Positions 49,662 through 61,261 are shown, numbered from the stretch's first letter. The stretch: 64,000 bases of DNA from Holothuria scabra (GCA_037179385.1 CM074180.1:28625455-28689454), one strand, 5' to 3'. The notes: generated by a model from the letters alone, not told the origin. Numbers and translations are program-made.

Positions 49662-49966
49662 TTAAAAGGCCCAGTTAGCTCACCCCAAACAGTACCAATT
49701 CTCCTAGCCTTCTTACTTAAGCCCCTCCCGCAATTGTTTGAAATTCATCCTCATTCAGACACAATCTCAGTTTAATGCTTCAGGGTGAGTATAAAAAAGG
49801 TCAATGTGTAAAATCAAAACACTTTCAGTACAGTCCATGCTGTGTAATATCAGCTTTGGTACCCTGTATTGTTTGAATTAACTGTCAATATAAGAGTTCA
49901 GCCAATTGCGAATTTCAGTAACCCCCTATAAAATTGTAGTTTGGGGTGAGTGGATTGGCCCTTTAA
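49662..49966 (-). repeat. TTAA-flanked MITE family C, copy 2
   Basis: TTAAAAGGCCCAGTTAGCTC at the left and GAGTGGATTGGCCCTTTAA at the right, with TTAA at both ends. The interior is the reverse complement of 19811-20082 with roughly 80 percent identity by eye. Confidence 0.86.
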
Positions 49967-50056
49967 TACCAGCGACTTGTACATACTTCTGCTGTTGGAT
50001 TTAACTATTCCCGTGGATACTGACAGATTCACATAGATCTCAAAAAAGAAAAGGAG

Positions 50057-50754
50057 ATGGCCGAGATGGTTGCCATGGTAATTGCTCAAGTCTTCTCAGG
50101 AAAAGACTTTGAAATCAAGCTGCAAGCATGTTTTGACAGAGCATTGGAAAAAATGGACGAATTCTTGAAGCAAATTGAAATCCAATCGGGACAGATACAT
50201 GAATTGAAAGCTGAAACTGGCAGAGTTCTCAGGAAAAGACTTTGAAATCAAGCTGCAAGCATGTTTTGACAGAGCATTGGAAAAAATGGACGAATTCTTG
50301 AAGCAAATTGAAATCCAATCGGGACAGATACATGAATTGAAAGTTGAAACTGGCAGAGTTTAAACGGAAATGAGAACCGTTCAAGAGAGATCCACCTCAC
50401 GGGAGGATAAGTGCTGTTCTGCTTCAATCCAAGTAAATCACCTTGCACAGTACTCACGCAGAAATTGCCTTTTGGAGTCGACGAACTTTTTAATGTTAAT
50501 ACCGATGCCGCCATTACCAGTCTCTCCTCCACGTACCTGGTATTAATCTAGACCCGTAGGAGATCGATCGGCCCCATCGAGTTGGCAAGAAGGATCAGGG
50601 CAAGCCAAAAGGCATTATTGCTAATTTTCAAAACTACAAGGCCAGAGAGCTGTACATTAAGAACCGACGAAAGCTGAAGGGCACGAAAATCGTAATTCAA
50701 GAAGACCTTCAGGCACAAAGGGCAACCCCGAGACAAATCAGCATGGTTCCATGA
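50057..50754 (+). pseudogene. LINE ORF1-like relic
   Basis: This is the decayed first ORF of a non-LTR retrotransposon. The first part (50057-50245) has heptad-like spacing of a coiled coil (MDEFLKQIEIQSGQIHELKA). Downstream, QYSRRNCLLES (about 50436-50470) matches the 'QYSRRNC' motif that follows the coiled coil. After frame changes, 50566-50751 reads DRPHRVGKKDQGKPKG, FQNYKARELYIKNRRKL and KGTKIVIQEDL, the nucleic-acid-binding C-terminal part of such ORF1 proteins. A 133-bp direct duplication (50093-50225 and 50226-50358) lies in the coiled-coil part. Frames are broken, so it is inactive. No matching reverse transcriptase follows, and a hAT-like end begins at 50920. Confidence 0.8.
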
Positions 50755-50919
50755 TGGATACTTTAATCGCGTTGATCAACAAAAAAGGGAAAGAATTTAC
50801 AATCATATAATGGGGGAGGGGTTTAATTTAACAATACAAAATACAATCATGGGCAAATAGCCTGACAATTGTCGGCAAGTCGTTTATATAGATAAGGAAT
50901 AAAAAGGAAGCTGCTGAGA

Positions 50920-53145
50920 CAGTGGCGTAGCTAGGATTTTTTCGAGGGGGCTATGGGGGGGGGGGGGGCTGGGCACGTTTGTACAGGGCTGGAGTTTAAT
51001 ATCTAAGTGTAGCCCCTCCATCAGTTGACGCGGAGCGTACAAAGAAAATTTTGGATTTTTGGAACCTCCCAGATGGCTGGAAATGGCATTTGCCAGGTTT
51101 AATTGTCCTTAATTCTGGTAAGAAAAATTTGTGATTTTTCTAAGATTCGAACACACTTTTAAGAAACTGATTAGCTCAGATCCTAGGATTTCGAATCCGG
51201 AATTCTGCTGTATGTTGCAAGCAGCTGTCCCAATGCACGCCTAATTAAGGTATATCCATAGGCGTAGGGGAACATTTCAGTTTGGAAGCAGAAGAATTTT
51301 GCCCGAAATACGTAATTCTGCCCACAAGACAGTCAAAGCGGAGCGCCACCACTGGTTGGCGCGGAGCTTTGAGAAAATTTGACAATTCATACCTCTCAGA
51401 CAGTCGAAAATGACATTTCCAAGGCTTGTAAAGTGGATATAAGCAGTCGCTAGTTTAAGCTCCAATTGCAGATAAACGTTCACTCAAAACTAAAATTCAG
51501 TCAGAAAGTCTAAGCGGAGCGCCACCATTAGTTGGTGCGAACAGTGCAGAAAATTTTGAAATATCCGACCCCTCAGACAGTTGAAAGTGGCATTTCCCGG
51601 GATAATAGGGGAATCTAAGCAGTCACTATTTTAAGTTTCCTCTTGCAAAAAGAGTTTACTTAAAACTTCAATTCTGCTATGAAGTGGTAAGTGGTGCGTC
51701 ACCAATTGGGACGAAACGTACAGAAAAGTTTGAAAAATCTGACCCTTCAGACAGTCAAAAATGTCATTTCTTATGTTTATAGAGGGTCTAAGCAGTCGCT
51801 ATTTCGAGGTTCCGTTTTCAAAAAACTGTTCACTTGAAACAAAAATTCTTCAGGAAAGACTTTCTACACGGAGCGCCACCATTGGCTGGCGCGGAGCGAA
51901 CAGAAAATTTTGAAAAATGGGACCCCTGAGACAGTTGAAACTGACATTTCCCAGGCTTATAGGGGGTTCTAAGCAGTCACTATTTGGTAAAAAAAAACTA
52001 CGAGATATATAAAATGTATCACTACCAATCGATGAAATTGTCCCTCATGTTTTCGGGTGAAAACTATAAAACAGAACTGAAAACATGCTAAGGAATTTTA
52101 CCCTATTGTGAATCTTGTCTAAGTTCAATATATTGATAAAATTGTGTGACTGCCTGAACTTCCGACTGTATATGGTTTTACTTTTTGAAAAAATGAACAT
52201 TACAAGGTGTGTTTAAATGAAGCAGACTTTTTGGAAGCATACTTATTGGAAGACATTCTCTCACTACATCATTAGAGTATCGAAAAGCAAATAACCCGAT
52301 TTTCATAACCATTGTCTGCATTTGGCTCTAGAGCAGGACAGATGGCAAACTTTTGGGCACCTGAACACCCTCCTGTCTGTCCGTGGAATTAATTTGGCAG
52401 TTGAAAACGTCCCAGCATTTTTTTAACTTTTGCCCGAATATTTGACCATTTCGGGCAATTTTTGCAAGACTACAGTAAAAATGTGAGGATGATGAAAACC
52501 TTTCTTCCCCTTTTACTCAAATGGTCCGCAGATCTTTGTTGTTTTCCATGAAAATTATACTTCTTATATAGCGTTTTCTGTTTTTCGGCAAAGATTTGAA
52601 CAATTGAAGCTATTAAAATAATCGGCTATTTCGGGTAATGTGTTACACAAGATTTTAAATCAGGCTCAAGAATGTTTCTTTTAAGCCAATGTTCCTTTTT
52701 CCCAAATGTGTCGCGGTTTTTAATGATTTTTCGTAAGTTTTGTTACACTTACTTACTATGATACTTTTGCATTTTCGGGCAAATGCTTGGAAGAATTTGT
52801 ATATTCGACAATATCGGGCATTGTGTTGTGATTATTTGTGAAGTTAAGGTCACGAATAATACCTTTTTACGCTGCCCGAAGGTGTAGCCTTAGAACCTTG
52901 ACTTAGTTTTTCATTAAAAATTTATTTCGACTATATGCTGTTGCTTTCCTTTTTTCGGGCATATCTTTTTTAAGATTTCAGCCACATACAGGAATTTTCT
53001 GAAAAGCCACCCCATTTTTTCAAAATTCAAGGGTTGTCCGAATTTTTTCCAGAATCCTGCCCGAATTTTCCCCAAATTCCTGCCGAATTTAGATTTTGCG
53101 GAAATTTGGGGCAGTCTTCCCCCTGCCCCGCCTCGTACGCCACTG
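50920..53145. mobile_element. Large hAT-like element or nested pair (family E)
   Basis: CAGTGGCGTAGCTAGGA at 50920 and the complement of CAGTGGCGTACGAGGC ending at 53145 look like hAT-type termini. A second terminus-like CATAGGCGTAGGGG lies at 51257, so 51257-53145 may be one element within another. Flanking 8-mers do not match in either case. The 52.3-53.1 kb part (TTTTCGGGCAAAT, TTCGACAATATCGGGC, CTGCCCGAAGGTGTAG) recurs at 47.3 kb and, reversed, at 57.1-57.7 kb. No transposase is seen. Confidence 0.65.
51330..51990 (+). repeat. Tandem array, about 175-bp unit, inside a hAT-like element
   Basis: Units starting near 51337, 51510, 51690 and 51867 share GGAGCGCCACCATTGGTTGG, CGCGGAGCG, CAGAAAATTTTGAAAAAT, GACCCCTCAGACAGT, TGGCATTTCCC, TATAGGGG and CTAAGCAGTCGCTATTT. 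Spacing is 173-177 bp. A partial unit lies at 51002. Single units recur at 55915, 58210 (reversed), 59646 and 59978, always within hAT-like elements. Confidence 0.87.
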
Positions 53146-53478
53146 AGAATGTCCACTCCACCCAAGAGCTAAGTGAGGTCCTGTGAGGTAATAGTACTAG
53201 GTTGCGATCCTTGAGATTGCATTGATCCAACATGGGCTTGGTTGTTGCACTGGCCAATAACTGGCAGCCATGGCCGTGCAAAGCGCAAATTCCTTCCAAC
53301 CATATTTGACTCAAATATTCTACCCACCACACCAAGTATGATTATGGAACAAATTTGTGCATCCCCAGGAATTGAAAAAATCCCTATAGGAGATAGAAAC
53401 AGGCCAGATGCTAGAGGCGGACCTTAAACCACATCAAGGTAGGCAATTTCAGCCACTCTAAATCTGCTAGAAAAATAT

Positions 53479-53545
53479 CCATCCATCCGTCCGTCCGTCC
53501 GTCCGTCCGTCCGTCCGTTCGTCCGTCCATCCATCCATCCATCCA
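53479..53545 (+). repeat. GTCC/ATCC microsatellite
   Basis: About 67 bp of tetranucleotide repeats: a block of GTCC flanked on each side by ATCC, with one GTTC interruption. The Trp/Met/Asp/Gly repeat seen in a minus-strand frame is an artefact of this. Confidence 0.95.
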
Positions 53546-55263
53546 ACAATTCTGAAATTCAGAGTGCAGCACAATTGCAGAATACCCTGCAACTGCGTGC
53601 ATGGATCTATCGCAAGTGTATCTATGTCATAGTAGCCGGGTAGCCCGGATTGAATATTATCATCGGCGGGCCAGCATGAACATATTTTTTTGCCTAGGTC
53701 GCCAGTGTGTGTGTGTGTGTGGGGAGGGGCTGGGCGATTCAGTGGGAGATCCAGCTCCCCAAGGCTGAGGTGTCTAAGATTGCACTTTTCAGTCTGCTCT
53801 CCGATCTCTCGTGTTTGTGCTCCCCGCAGTACGTCAGTCGTAACCTGTACAATACAAGATTTATGGCATTTCTTATCCGCCTTTCAATAATACGTTCTCT
53901 TTGCTCGTCAGGTATTTTGTGCGATGCAACCTTCAGATCCAGTGTGCAGTAATAACACAAAGACCAGTACAATTAACACAAACGGGGACCTAATAAAAGA
54001 GTAGCCAGAGGGTCATCTTACATTCCTTACTCTGTTGCCTATAGAAATTGTCCTTGGCAATTCTCTGACAAGCCAAGTTACTGACAGCAATGGATGTGCG
54101 CTGAGCTCTGTCCGTTGTGATATATGTTCAACAAGCACCTCCCACTCGCGTGCTGTTCGCATGCTAGTAATCTATGTATATCTTCTCTCCCCGATGTGAC
54201 AAAAAGAGTGACAAAATTACGGAAAACTATACAGGACATTGTCTATTAATACAATGTTTACCATGACAAATATATATAGCTTGTTGGGATATATATGGTG
54301 TATGACTATTATATAGATTATGCAAAACCTATTTATATGAAGTTTGAGAGTAAATTATATATATCTGGGTACAACCTATATATATTTAGAAGTATAATCA
54401 ATATATTTGGCACATAATTTTGGCACATAATTTTGTCACATACGGCGCCTCATACGTTATCTTCAGAAATAACGTAATACAGAGCTGAGAATTTCTGAAG
54501 CATTAGAGGGCGTACTCAAAAAGTAGCAGATGTTTTAGTATAACTAGTGTTACGGTCTTGACCAAGACTAATTCCCATAACGCAGGGAGTTTCAATATTG
54601 ACGCCAGATATGGTTATGATCGCAATCTTTGAAGGCGAACGGATATATTTTACACATTTGTAGGCGTATTTAAACATGTTTGACCGACAAAAGAGGCGAC
54701 GCTCACCTGTTGCGCGGTTGAGACCCTTCAGTGTGTGTGTGTGGGGGTCCCTATTACGTCCGCCAGGATCTGCCATTGCCTCTGGCTGTGTTACTTCTGC
54801 AATATGATGCAGTTTATGTGTGGTACATAAAATAATTTGAAGCAAAGACTAAAACTGTAGGGCAAATTTGACCCAGCATTTTGTTCCATTTTCAAGTCTA
54901 GTTATTGAGGGAGCCTATATGGTCTAATAGCCTACACTACCCCGTGAAGTACTGTCTTTGAGTCTGGTCATGCAAGAATGCAAAGATGTTGCACCTGACA
55001 ATGAACCTTCTTTCTCATATCTTAGTTATGGTATGAAAATTTGAATTAAAATAAGAATCCACATTATAAGCATTAAATCCTGATATTGGTGCATGGCACT
55101 GTTGATAATCCGTTTGTCATTGCAATGCCTTATACCGGTACGAAATCTAAAATTCAGAATGCCTATCACGGACGTTAACAGTGCATCCAATAAACCATCA
55201 AATATAAGTAGCTAGCATTAAGTACGCGTACATTTTTTTCTTGCCGGAGGACTGGTCAAAGGT
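53546..55263. other. No gene seen outside the AT-rich repeat
   Basis: GT-rich runs at 53705-53721 and 54729-54744, and unrecognised frames on both strands at 53690-53972. Confidence 0.5.
54131..54570 (-). repeat. AT-rich dispersed repeat, copy 2
   Basis: Reverse-complement partner of 41470-41887, including CACCTCCCACTCGCGTGCTG, ACTATACAGGACATTGTCTA, ATGTTTACCATGACA and ACATACGGCGCCTCATA. The GGCACATAATTTT segment is duplicated in this copy. The match extends weakly to TCTTGACCAAGACTAATTCC, parallel to TCTTGGTTAAGAC at about 41480. Confidence 0.88.
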
Positions 55264-55375
55264 TACCTGCTAATTAGCAGGCTGTACGTCCTGTTCCTTG
55301 GTCAGTCATATCCCTTACTCATGTGTTTTTGGAAGCTGTGAGCTGATAAAACACATGGGTCAAGGGTAAATTAGT
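55264..55375 (+). repeat. Short dispersed repeat H, copy 2
   Basis: Partner of 37551-37660: TTAGCAGGCTGTACGTCCTG, TTCCTTGGTCAGTCATATCC and TTTGGAAGCTGTGAGCTGAT. Confidence 0.7.
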
Positions 55376-55751
55376 ACACCATGCAGGCCTACAATCAGCA
55401 GGTGTCCCCTTCGGGCAGAGCTCCAAATCTCCACTAAAATGAGCACTTTGGTGACTTTTTGAAGTATCCACAAACATTAAAATGGTTTTAGGCACGGTTA
55501 TGCCACACATACAGAGAAACAGGTCCAACCGAAGTTAGATGACGTTAAGCTTTTTTGATGTATGAGCTGGATACATTGCTACTAAGTTTGCAGTCAAACA
55601 GTGTGTTTTTTTCTTTTATTATCCGTCCATTTTATTGAGAGGAAATCTTTGCATGAACAAATCCCCAACCATTCTCTAGATAAAATATGCAAAAATTTAT
55701 GGATTTTCCATTTCCCTGCTCCTTTCCTTGAAATATTGGACAAACCAGTCA

Positions 55752-56260
55752 CGGTGGCGTACGCAGGTTGTCTCTGAAGGGGGGGGGGGCATCCTCGCTT
55801 TTAGGGGTCAAGATAAAAGACTCATCAGTGATCGGCAACGACGTCCGGGAGCATTTCAGTTTGGGGTTTTCTTGCCCAAAAAAACGTAATCCTGCCATAT
55901 AGACTTCAAGTAAACGGAGCGCCACCGTCTGTTGTAGCGTACAGAAAATCTCGAAAAATCGGCCCCTTTTGACCGGAAATGCCATTTTCCAAGCTTATAC
56001 GTAGCATCTAAGCAGTCGTTGTGTCTTTCTTTGTCGTTTGCAATAAAATGCTCACTTCAAAATAAGTTCACAAACTGCAAAATGACCAGAAAGATGTTAA
56101 CAATTTCTTCTCCCCGAAAAACGTAATTTTGCTCGAAAGACTATCTAAGTAAAGTGTCACCACTTGTAGATGCGGCGAATACAGAAAATTTTTAGAAAAC
56201 GCGACCCTTCAGTTGGCTGAAAATGGTGTTTTCACGTTTTTAATTGTAAAGAGAATCTAA
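55752..56260. mobile_element. Family E element, fragment
   Basis: CGGTGGCGTACGCAGG is followed by a G run, GAGCATTTCAGTTTGGGG, AAAACGTAATCCTGCC and the unit CGGAGCGCCACCGTCTGTTG at 55915. The order parallels 51257-51400. No second terminus is identified. Confidence 0.5.
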
Positions 56261-57126
56261 ATAAACTTTAGTCTATGAAAAAGCAACTTACTGAATGATA
56301 AGAAATTTTTAAAAGGGTGTCTTTACATGCAAACTGGTGCCAGGAATACCTTTTGAAGTAAAAATTGGTATTTTAAAAAATTGCGTATTTTTAGGAGTTA
56401 AGAAAATCAGTGTCACCGAGGGGGGCTTGGGGCGACAAACCCTCCCCTTTAAAATTTTTTTAGAAATTGGGTGTCCTTACATGCAATCTGGTGCCACATA
56501 CGCTACTTTTTATTAATCATTTTAGGGTCTAAAAACCGGTTCCGTGAAGGGACATGGGTCCATGCCCCCCATGTGTACACCAGTGTGAAAAACCAAACTC
56601 ATGGGGGTTGTTATCCACCTACCCATATTTTTTTGAATACCCACATCATTATGCGGCAGCGGCCAGAATTATGATCCCTAATGAGTCACAGTCAGGTAAA
56701 AAAAATTATGGACTGCTGTATTTTGGCCCTTTATTATCAGGTTGCGCCACCCCCCTCCCCAGTCGCGGGACATTTCCCTGAGTTTTATTAACCGGGAGTC
56801 TTGATCCATAAGATCATATGATCGAATCAGACAAACAGCATTCAGTTGACCTGCCAATACGCTTCAATTTTGCTTACGAGAAGCCAGGACAGGTTCCCAA
56901 TAAACAGTCCTTTTTCTGTCCAGATGCTAATGATGCAATGTTTAAGGCAAGATCAGGTAAAAAATCTGTCAAACCATATAGATATACGTAAAATCCGTAT
57001 AGGCCTACATTCTGGGCCCCATGTGGGCTGGGGTTGTAGAATATGTCCGTCGTCCTTAGTTGATCAGACCCGTAGCCAAGGGTTCAAGGGCGATCCACTC
57101 CTCGTAGAGACAGAAGTTTACCATTG

Positions 57127-58440
57127 AGCAGTAGCGTACAAGGCGGGGTCAGGGGTGGGGGAAGACTGCTCCGTCCCAAGTTACCGCAAAATCTAAAATT
57201 CGGGCAGGAATTTGAGAAACTTTGGAAAAAAGGCATGTTTTTTAGAAAATTCCTACGCAAGCCCGAAATCTTTAACTGTAAAAAGGATGAGCCCGAAAAA
57301 GGAAAGAAACCTCACGGTCGCTGTAAAATTTTCATGAAATATTGACAAGATTCCAAAAATTCTCCACACATTCAGGCAGCGCAAAAAAGCTACCGCACTA
57401 TTCGTGAGTTTTCAGCCTTTTACACCACAATACCCTACATGGTTAAAAATCCGATGTCTTTCAAGCATTTGCCGAAAACAGAAAAGCATCATAGCCAGGT
57501 TAATATATTCACGAAAAATCAAAGAGATAAAAATTGACAAATGCTGGGGCGTTTTCAATTGCCAAATAAATTTAATGGACAGACGGGAGGGTGTTCATGT
57601 ACATTGCCCGATAGTTTGCCATCTGTCCTGACCATAGAGCCAAAATCAGGCAATGGTTATGAAAACCGGGTTATTTGTTTTTCGATACGATGATGATGCA
57701 ATGTGAAATTGTCTTCCCATAAAGGTGCCTGAAAATTCATTTCAACGCACCTTGTAACGCAAAATTTTTCAAAAAGATTTACTAACAGAAGTAATACCAT
57801 TTAAAGTCGGAAGTTCGGGTAGTCAGCCAGTATCATCAATTGAATATGTATTGAATTTAGCCAGGAGTCACATTAGAGTTAAATAAATTCGAATGTTTTC
57901 AATTGCGTTTTATTGTCCACAGTAGAGTTAAATAAATTCGAATGTTTTCAATTGCGTTTTATTGTCTTTCCCCCGAAAATATACAAGACCATTTCACCCA
58001 ATGGTAGTGGTACATTTTATCTGGTAATTTTCTGAAAAAATAGAGACTGCTTAGATCCTCCTTCTATGTCTGGAAAATGCCATTCAATTGAAAATGATTT
58101 GCAAACGAAAACTTAAAGTAGCGACTGCTTAAATGATGAGTCTGGGAAATGTCATTTTCGACTGTCTGAGGGGATCCGATTTTTCTGTACGCAACGCGCC
58201 AACTACTGGTGGCGCTCCGTCAGGTAGTTTCCCTATCAGAATTTTAGTTTCAGATGAAAATTGCAAACGAAAACTCAAAATAGCGACTGCTTAGATTCAC
58301 CTTATAAGCCTAGGACTTGTAATGCTATTTCGACTGTTTGAGAAGTACGAATTTTCAAAATTACGAGGCATAATTAGGCCCGCATTGTTCGGACGAAAAA
58401 TCTTCTGCCCCAAACTAAAAGTGTGCGAAGTTTGCTTTTG
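57127..58440. mobile_element. Family E element, inverted copy
   Basis: The copy starts CAGTAGCGTACAAGGCGGGG and follows the 53145-to-51257 sequence in reverse: GCCCGAAAAAGG, the block with AGGCAATGGTTATGAAAACC (complement near 52310), GTCGGAAGTTCGGG (complement near 52155) and one 'GCGCCAACTACTGGTGGCGC' unit at about 58190. A 42-bp segment is repeated at 57875 and 57923. The far terminus is not clear. Confidence 0.65.
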
Positions 58441-58723
58441 CTCAATTCATGGATTTATTTTACCATTTTCATTACAAATGGTTCCAACTAGCTTATAAGA
58501 ACTTTTGCATAAATCCTTCGCAAAGTATGAAAATTTTGAGATTTTTTATTCTTATTACTTTTAGAGTATATCCGGTATTAAAATTCACATTAAGTGTAGT
58601 CCGTTGAAGTAATTACCCACACTTTCAAGACCATACTTTGAAAACTTTGGAGTTTTCCTAGTAGCTCCGATATTGAAACATTTAGCACCATTTTGCACTA
58701 TGGGCCCCCGTCTCTTAGACACC

Positions 58724-59455
58724 CGGTGGCGTAGCAACTTCATGGGGCAGGAGCTAGGCTTTGAAAAATAAAGAATTTGGAAACTTGCCATTTGTGAAAC
58801 CAGTCTGCTGTGTGGTTTTGACACTAATGAAATTATGGGGCTATAAAGGCCCCATAAGATGCACTGCAATCCCAAACCCCCCAGAAAACAAAAAGCAAAC
58901 CACCAACACCTAAAAACGAGCCTAGTAAAATCAAATTCTACCACGGTCATGGAAAACTTGTCAGTGTTTACCTTAAAGCAGTGCACTGATGTGGAGCAGA
59001 AGTGCTCGCAGTTTGGTAAATATTTCCGAGCTCTGGAAGTGAAAAAATGGGAAATTTGCTACTTGTGACACCAGAACATCAAGTGAAACCGGTAACTAGG
59101 CCTATTTTCATAATTTTTTCTTTCATAAAATTCCAAATTTTCTACGGCTCTTGACTCAAAAATTTCGGAGAGCTTCATTTGGTAGGTGTTGGAAAACGTA
59201 AATTAAGCGATGTAGCAACAATGATCTTTGGTTGCCCTTCAATCCCAGATTTGCCAACAGGAAATGCAGTACCCAGAATCCAAACTTTTCTGCAATACAA
59301 GCTCCATGATTTACAAATATCTGAAAGGGGCAAAAAGTCGCACCCCGCAATTTACTTCCCTAGTACAGTACGCGGTGTTCACGCTTGAAAAGATGGTAAA
59401 ATTTGGATGCTTGTCCACCCCTTTCCACAAAAATGTCTACTGAGATACGCCACTG
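58724..59455. mobile_element. Probable hAT-like element
   Basis: CGGTGGCGTAGCAAC at the left and the complement of CAGTGGCGTATCTCA at the right form worn inverted termini. Flanking 8-mers (TAGACACC, TACTTACC) agree at only 5 of 8, so the pair is not proven. The interior is non-coding, with repeated TTTGGAAACTTGC / TGGGAAATTTGCTAC-type segments. Confidence 0.5.
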
Positions 59456-59545
59456 TACTTACCAGGAGAAAAATTAGGCCAGAAGCCCCCCCCCCCTTCC
59501 ACCCACTTTGAAAGTCAAATAGTCCCTATAGGGTCGCTATCATAG

Positions 59546-61156
59546 CAGTGGCGTAGCCAGGATGGGATTTTAGGGGAGGCCTAGGTAACAAGTGGGGGGG
59601 GGGGCCTGGTACCTCCGAGGGTCAGGCACCGCAAGACCATCTACCGGAGCGCCACAATCAGTTGGAGCGGAGCGTACAAGAAAATTTTGGGCTTTAAAAC
59701 CCTCCAGATGGCCGGAAACGGCACTTCCCATGTGTTGTAAGCTGGATGTACCCACCTTTGAAATACGAATCTCATGTCTGCGACTTCTCAAATAATGAGA
59801 ATAAAAATCAGTCTATGAAAAATGGTAATACATACACTTTTTTGGAACCCCCAAACTGGGCACTTCTGATCTGTGGCCTGGGGTGAGACTAAAGGGAGCC
59901 GGTATCTCCCTTTCCCGTGAGAAAAATTGTTAACTTCAGAATGACGTAGATCGCAAATGCGGCAATATTTGCATCCAAGCGGAGCGCCACTATCAGTTGG
60001 CGCGGAGCGTACAAGAAAATTATTGGCTTTAAAACCCCTACACATGGCCGGAAACGTCACTTACCACGTGTTTTAAACTGGATGTACCCAGCCGCAAATG
60101 CGGCAATATTTGAATGGATTTCAGCTTACCTAAGACAGTACCTTACCCTTTAACAGGAAAACCAAAAGTAGTTGTGTCCCCCTCTGAGAAACTTTCTTTG
60201 CGTTAGATTCCCTGAATGCAAAATGGTGCTATGTTTGGCAAAACTTTGAGCTGATTATAGGCCTAAGTTTTAGGATTTTCCCTTTTTGGGGAGCATGAAA
60301 AATATCAGTTTTATTAGTTTTTGTAGAGATTTTACAAGAGACATACATACTGCCAAAGAAACAATGTGCAAAATGGTGCAGTATTTGTTCATCGGAACAT
60401 TACGTACTCAAAATTAAAATACTATATACGAACAAATCTCTCAAAATGATTGAACCGCAAAGCAGAAGTATGGATCATGTGGGAAAAACATGAAATCAGG
60501 ACCTTGTGGACATTTTATAAATCCCCCGGACGCCAGTTTCAACTAGTAAAAAGAGGATTTGTCCAAAAAATCGTCCTACAGTGGCACTTGTCATTGGCAG
60601 GAGTGAGGCACGACATAGGCCTAGGCCTACTTGTTAAGGGTGGAAGGGAAGAATTATCCGAAGGCAGTACCTTACCCTTACCTGCTAACAGCATATTTTG
60701 TGTATATAAAGTGTAAGAATGGTCGGGTAAGAGTGGTCTCCAGTGTACGATTGCCTTATTTTCAGTAAATCAATCAGACATCCGAAAGGCAGAAAGGGCC
60801 TTAACCTAACAAAGTCACATTAAAGTTTGTCGTCGAGACTTTCGTTTCATCTTCGAAGTGAAATGCAATAAACGACAGTGCAGATCACAAACGGCATCTA
60901 ATTTAGTGAAAGTAGGCATTTGGAGGGTTTGGATTTCATACGTGCGCACAAAATGTGTTTTACACACATTCATCCACGTTTTTTTTTATTTTTTACACAT
61001 TTTATTTATTTACCGTTTTGAAGGAAATACTTCAAAGTTTATTTCCGTTCGAACATTTTATTTTTTCAATTACTTTATCAGGACGCCAAAAATCTGGGGA
61101 GCCTGGGGAAAATCTGGGGGCCTAGGCCCCAAAGGCCCCCCGTGGCTACGCCACTG
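59546..61156. mobile_element. hAT-like non-autonomous element, 1.6 kb
   Basis: Inverted termini CAGTGGCGTAGCCA (14 bp, perfect) are flanked by exact copies of TATCATAG (59538-59545 and 61157-61164). The interior carries two of the 'GGAGCGCCAC-ATCAGTTGG' units (59646 and 59978) also seen at 51 kb and 55.9 kb, and near-identical GGCTTTAAAACC / ATGGCCGGAAACG segments about 340 bp apart, so it is built from internal repeats. No transposase is seen, and the short ORFs inside look accidental. Confidence 0.92.
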
Positions 61157-61261
61157 TATCATAGTAAATACGGGTTCATAAAAACTAGTCTTATCATAGT
61201 CCAGAACCATACTTTTAGTCGACAGTCTCTCACCAGGACGAAAGACTGTTGCAATAAATTG

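Noticed and set aside
50912..53153. Target-site duplication for the 50920-53145 element
   Set aside because: TGCTGAGA and AGAATGTC do not match. Termini were kept as candidates only and the duplication was not claimed.
53411..53602. Minus-strand protein with Trp-Met-Asp-Gly / Thr-Asp-Gly-Arg repeats
   Set aside because: It is a translation of the GTCC/ATCC microsatellite.
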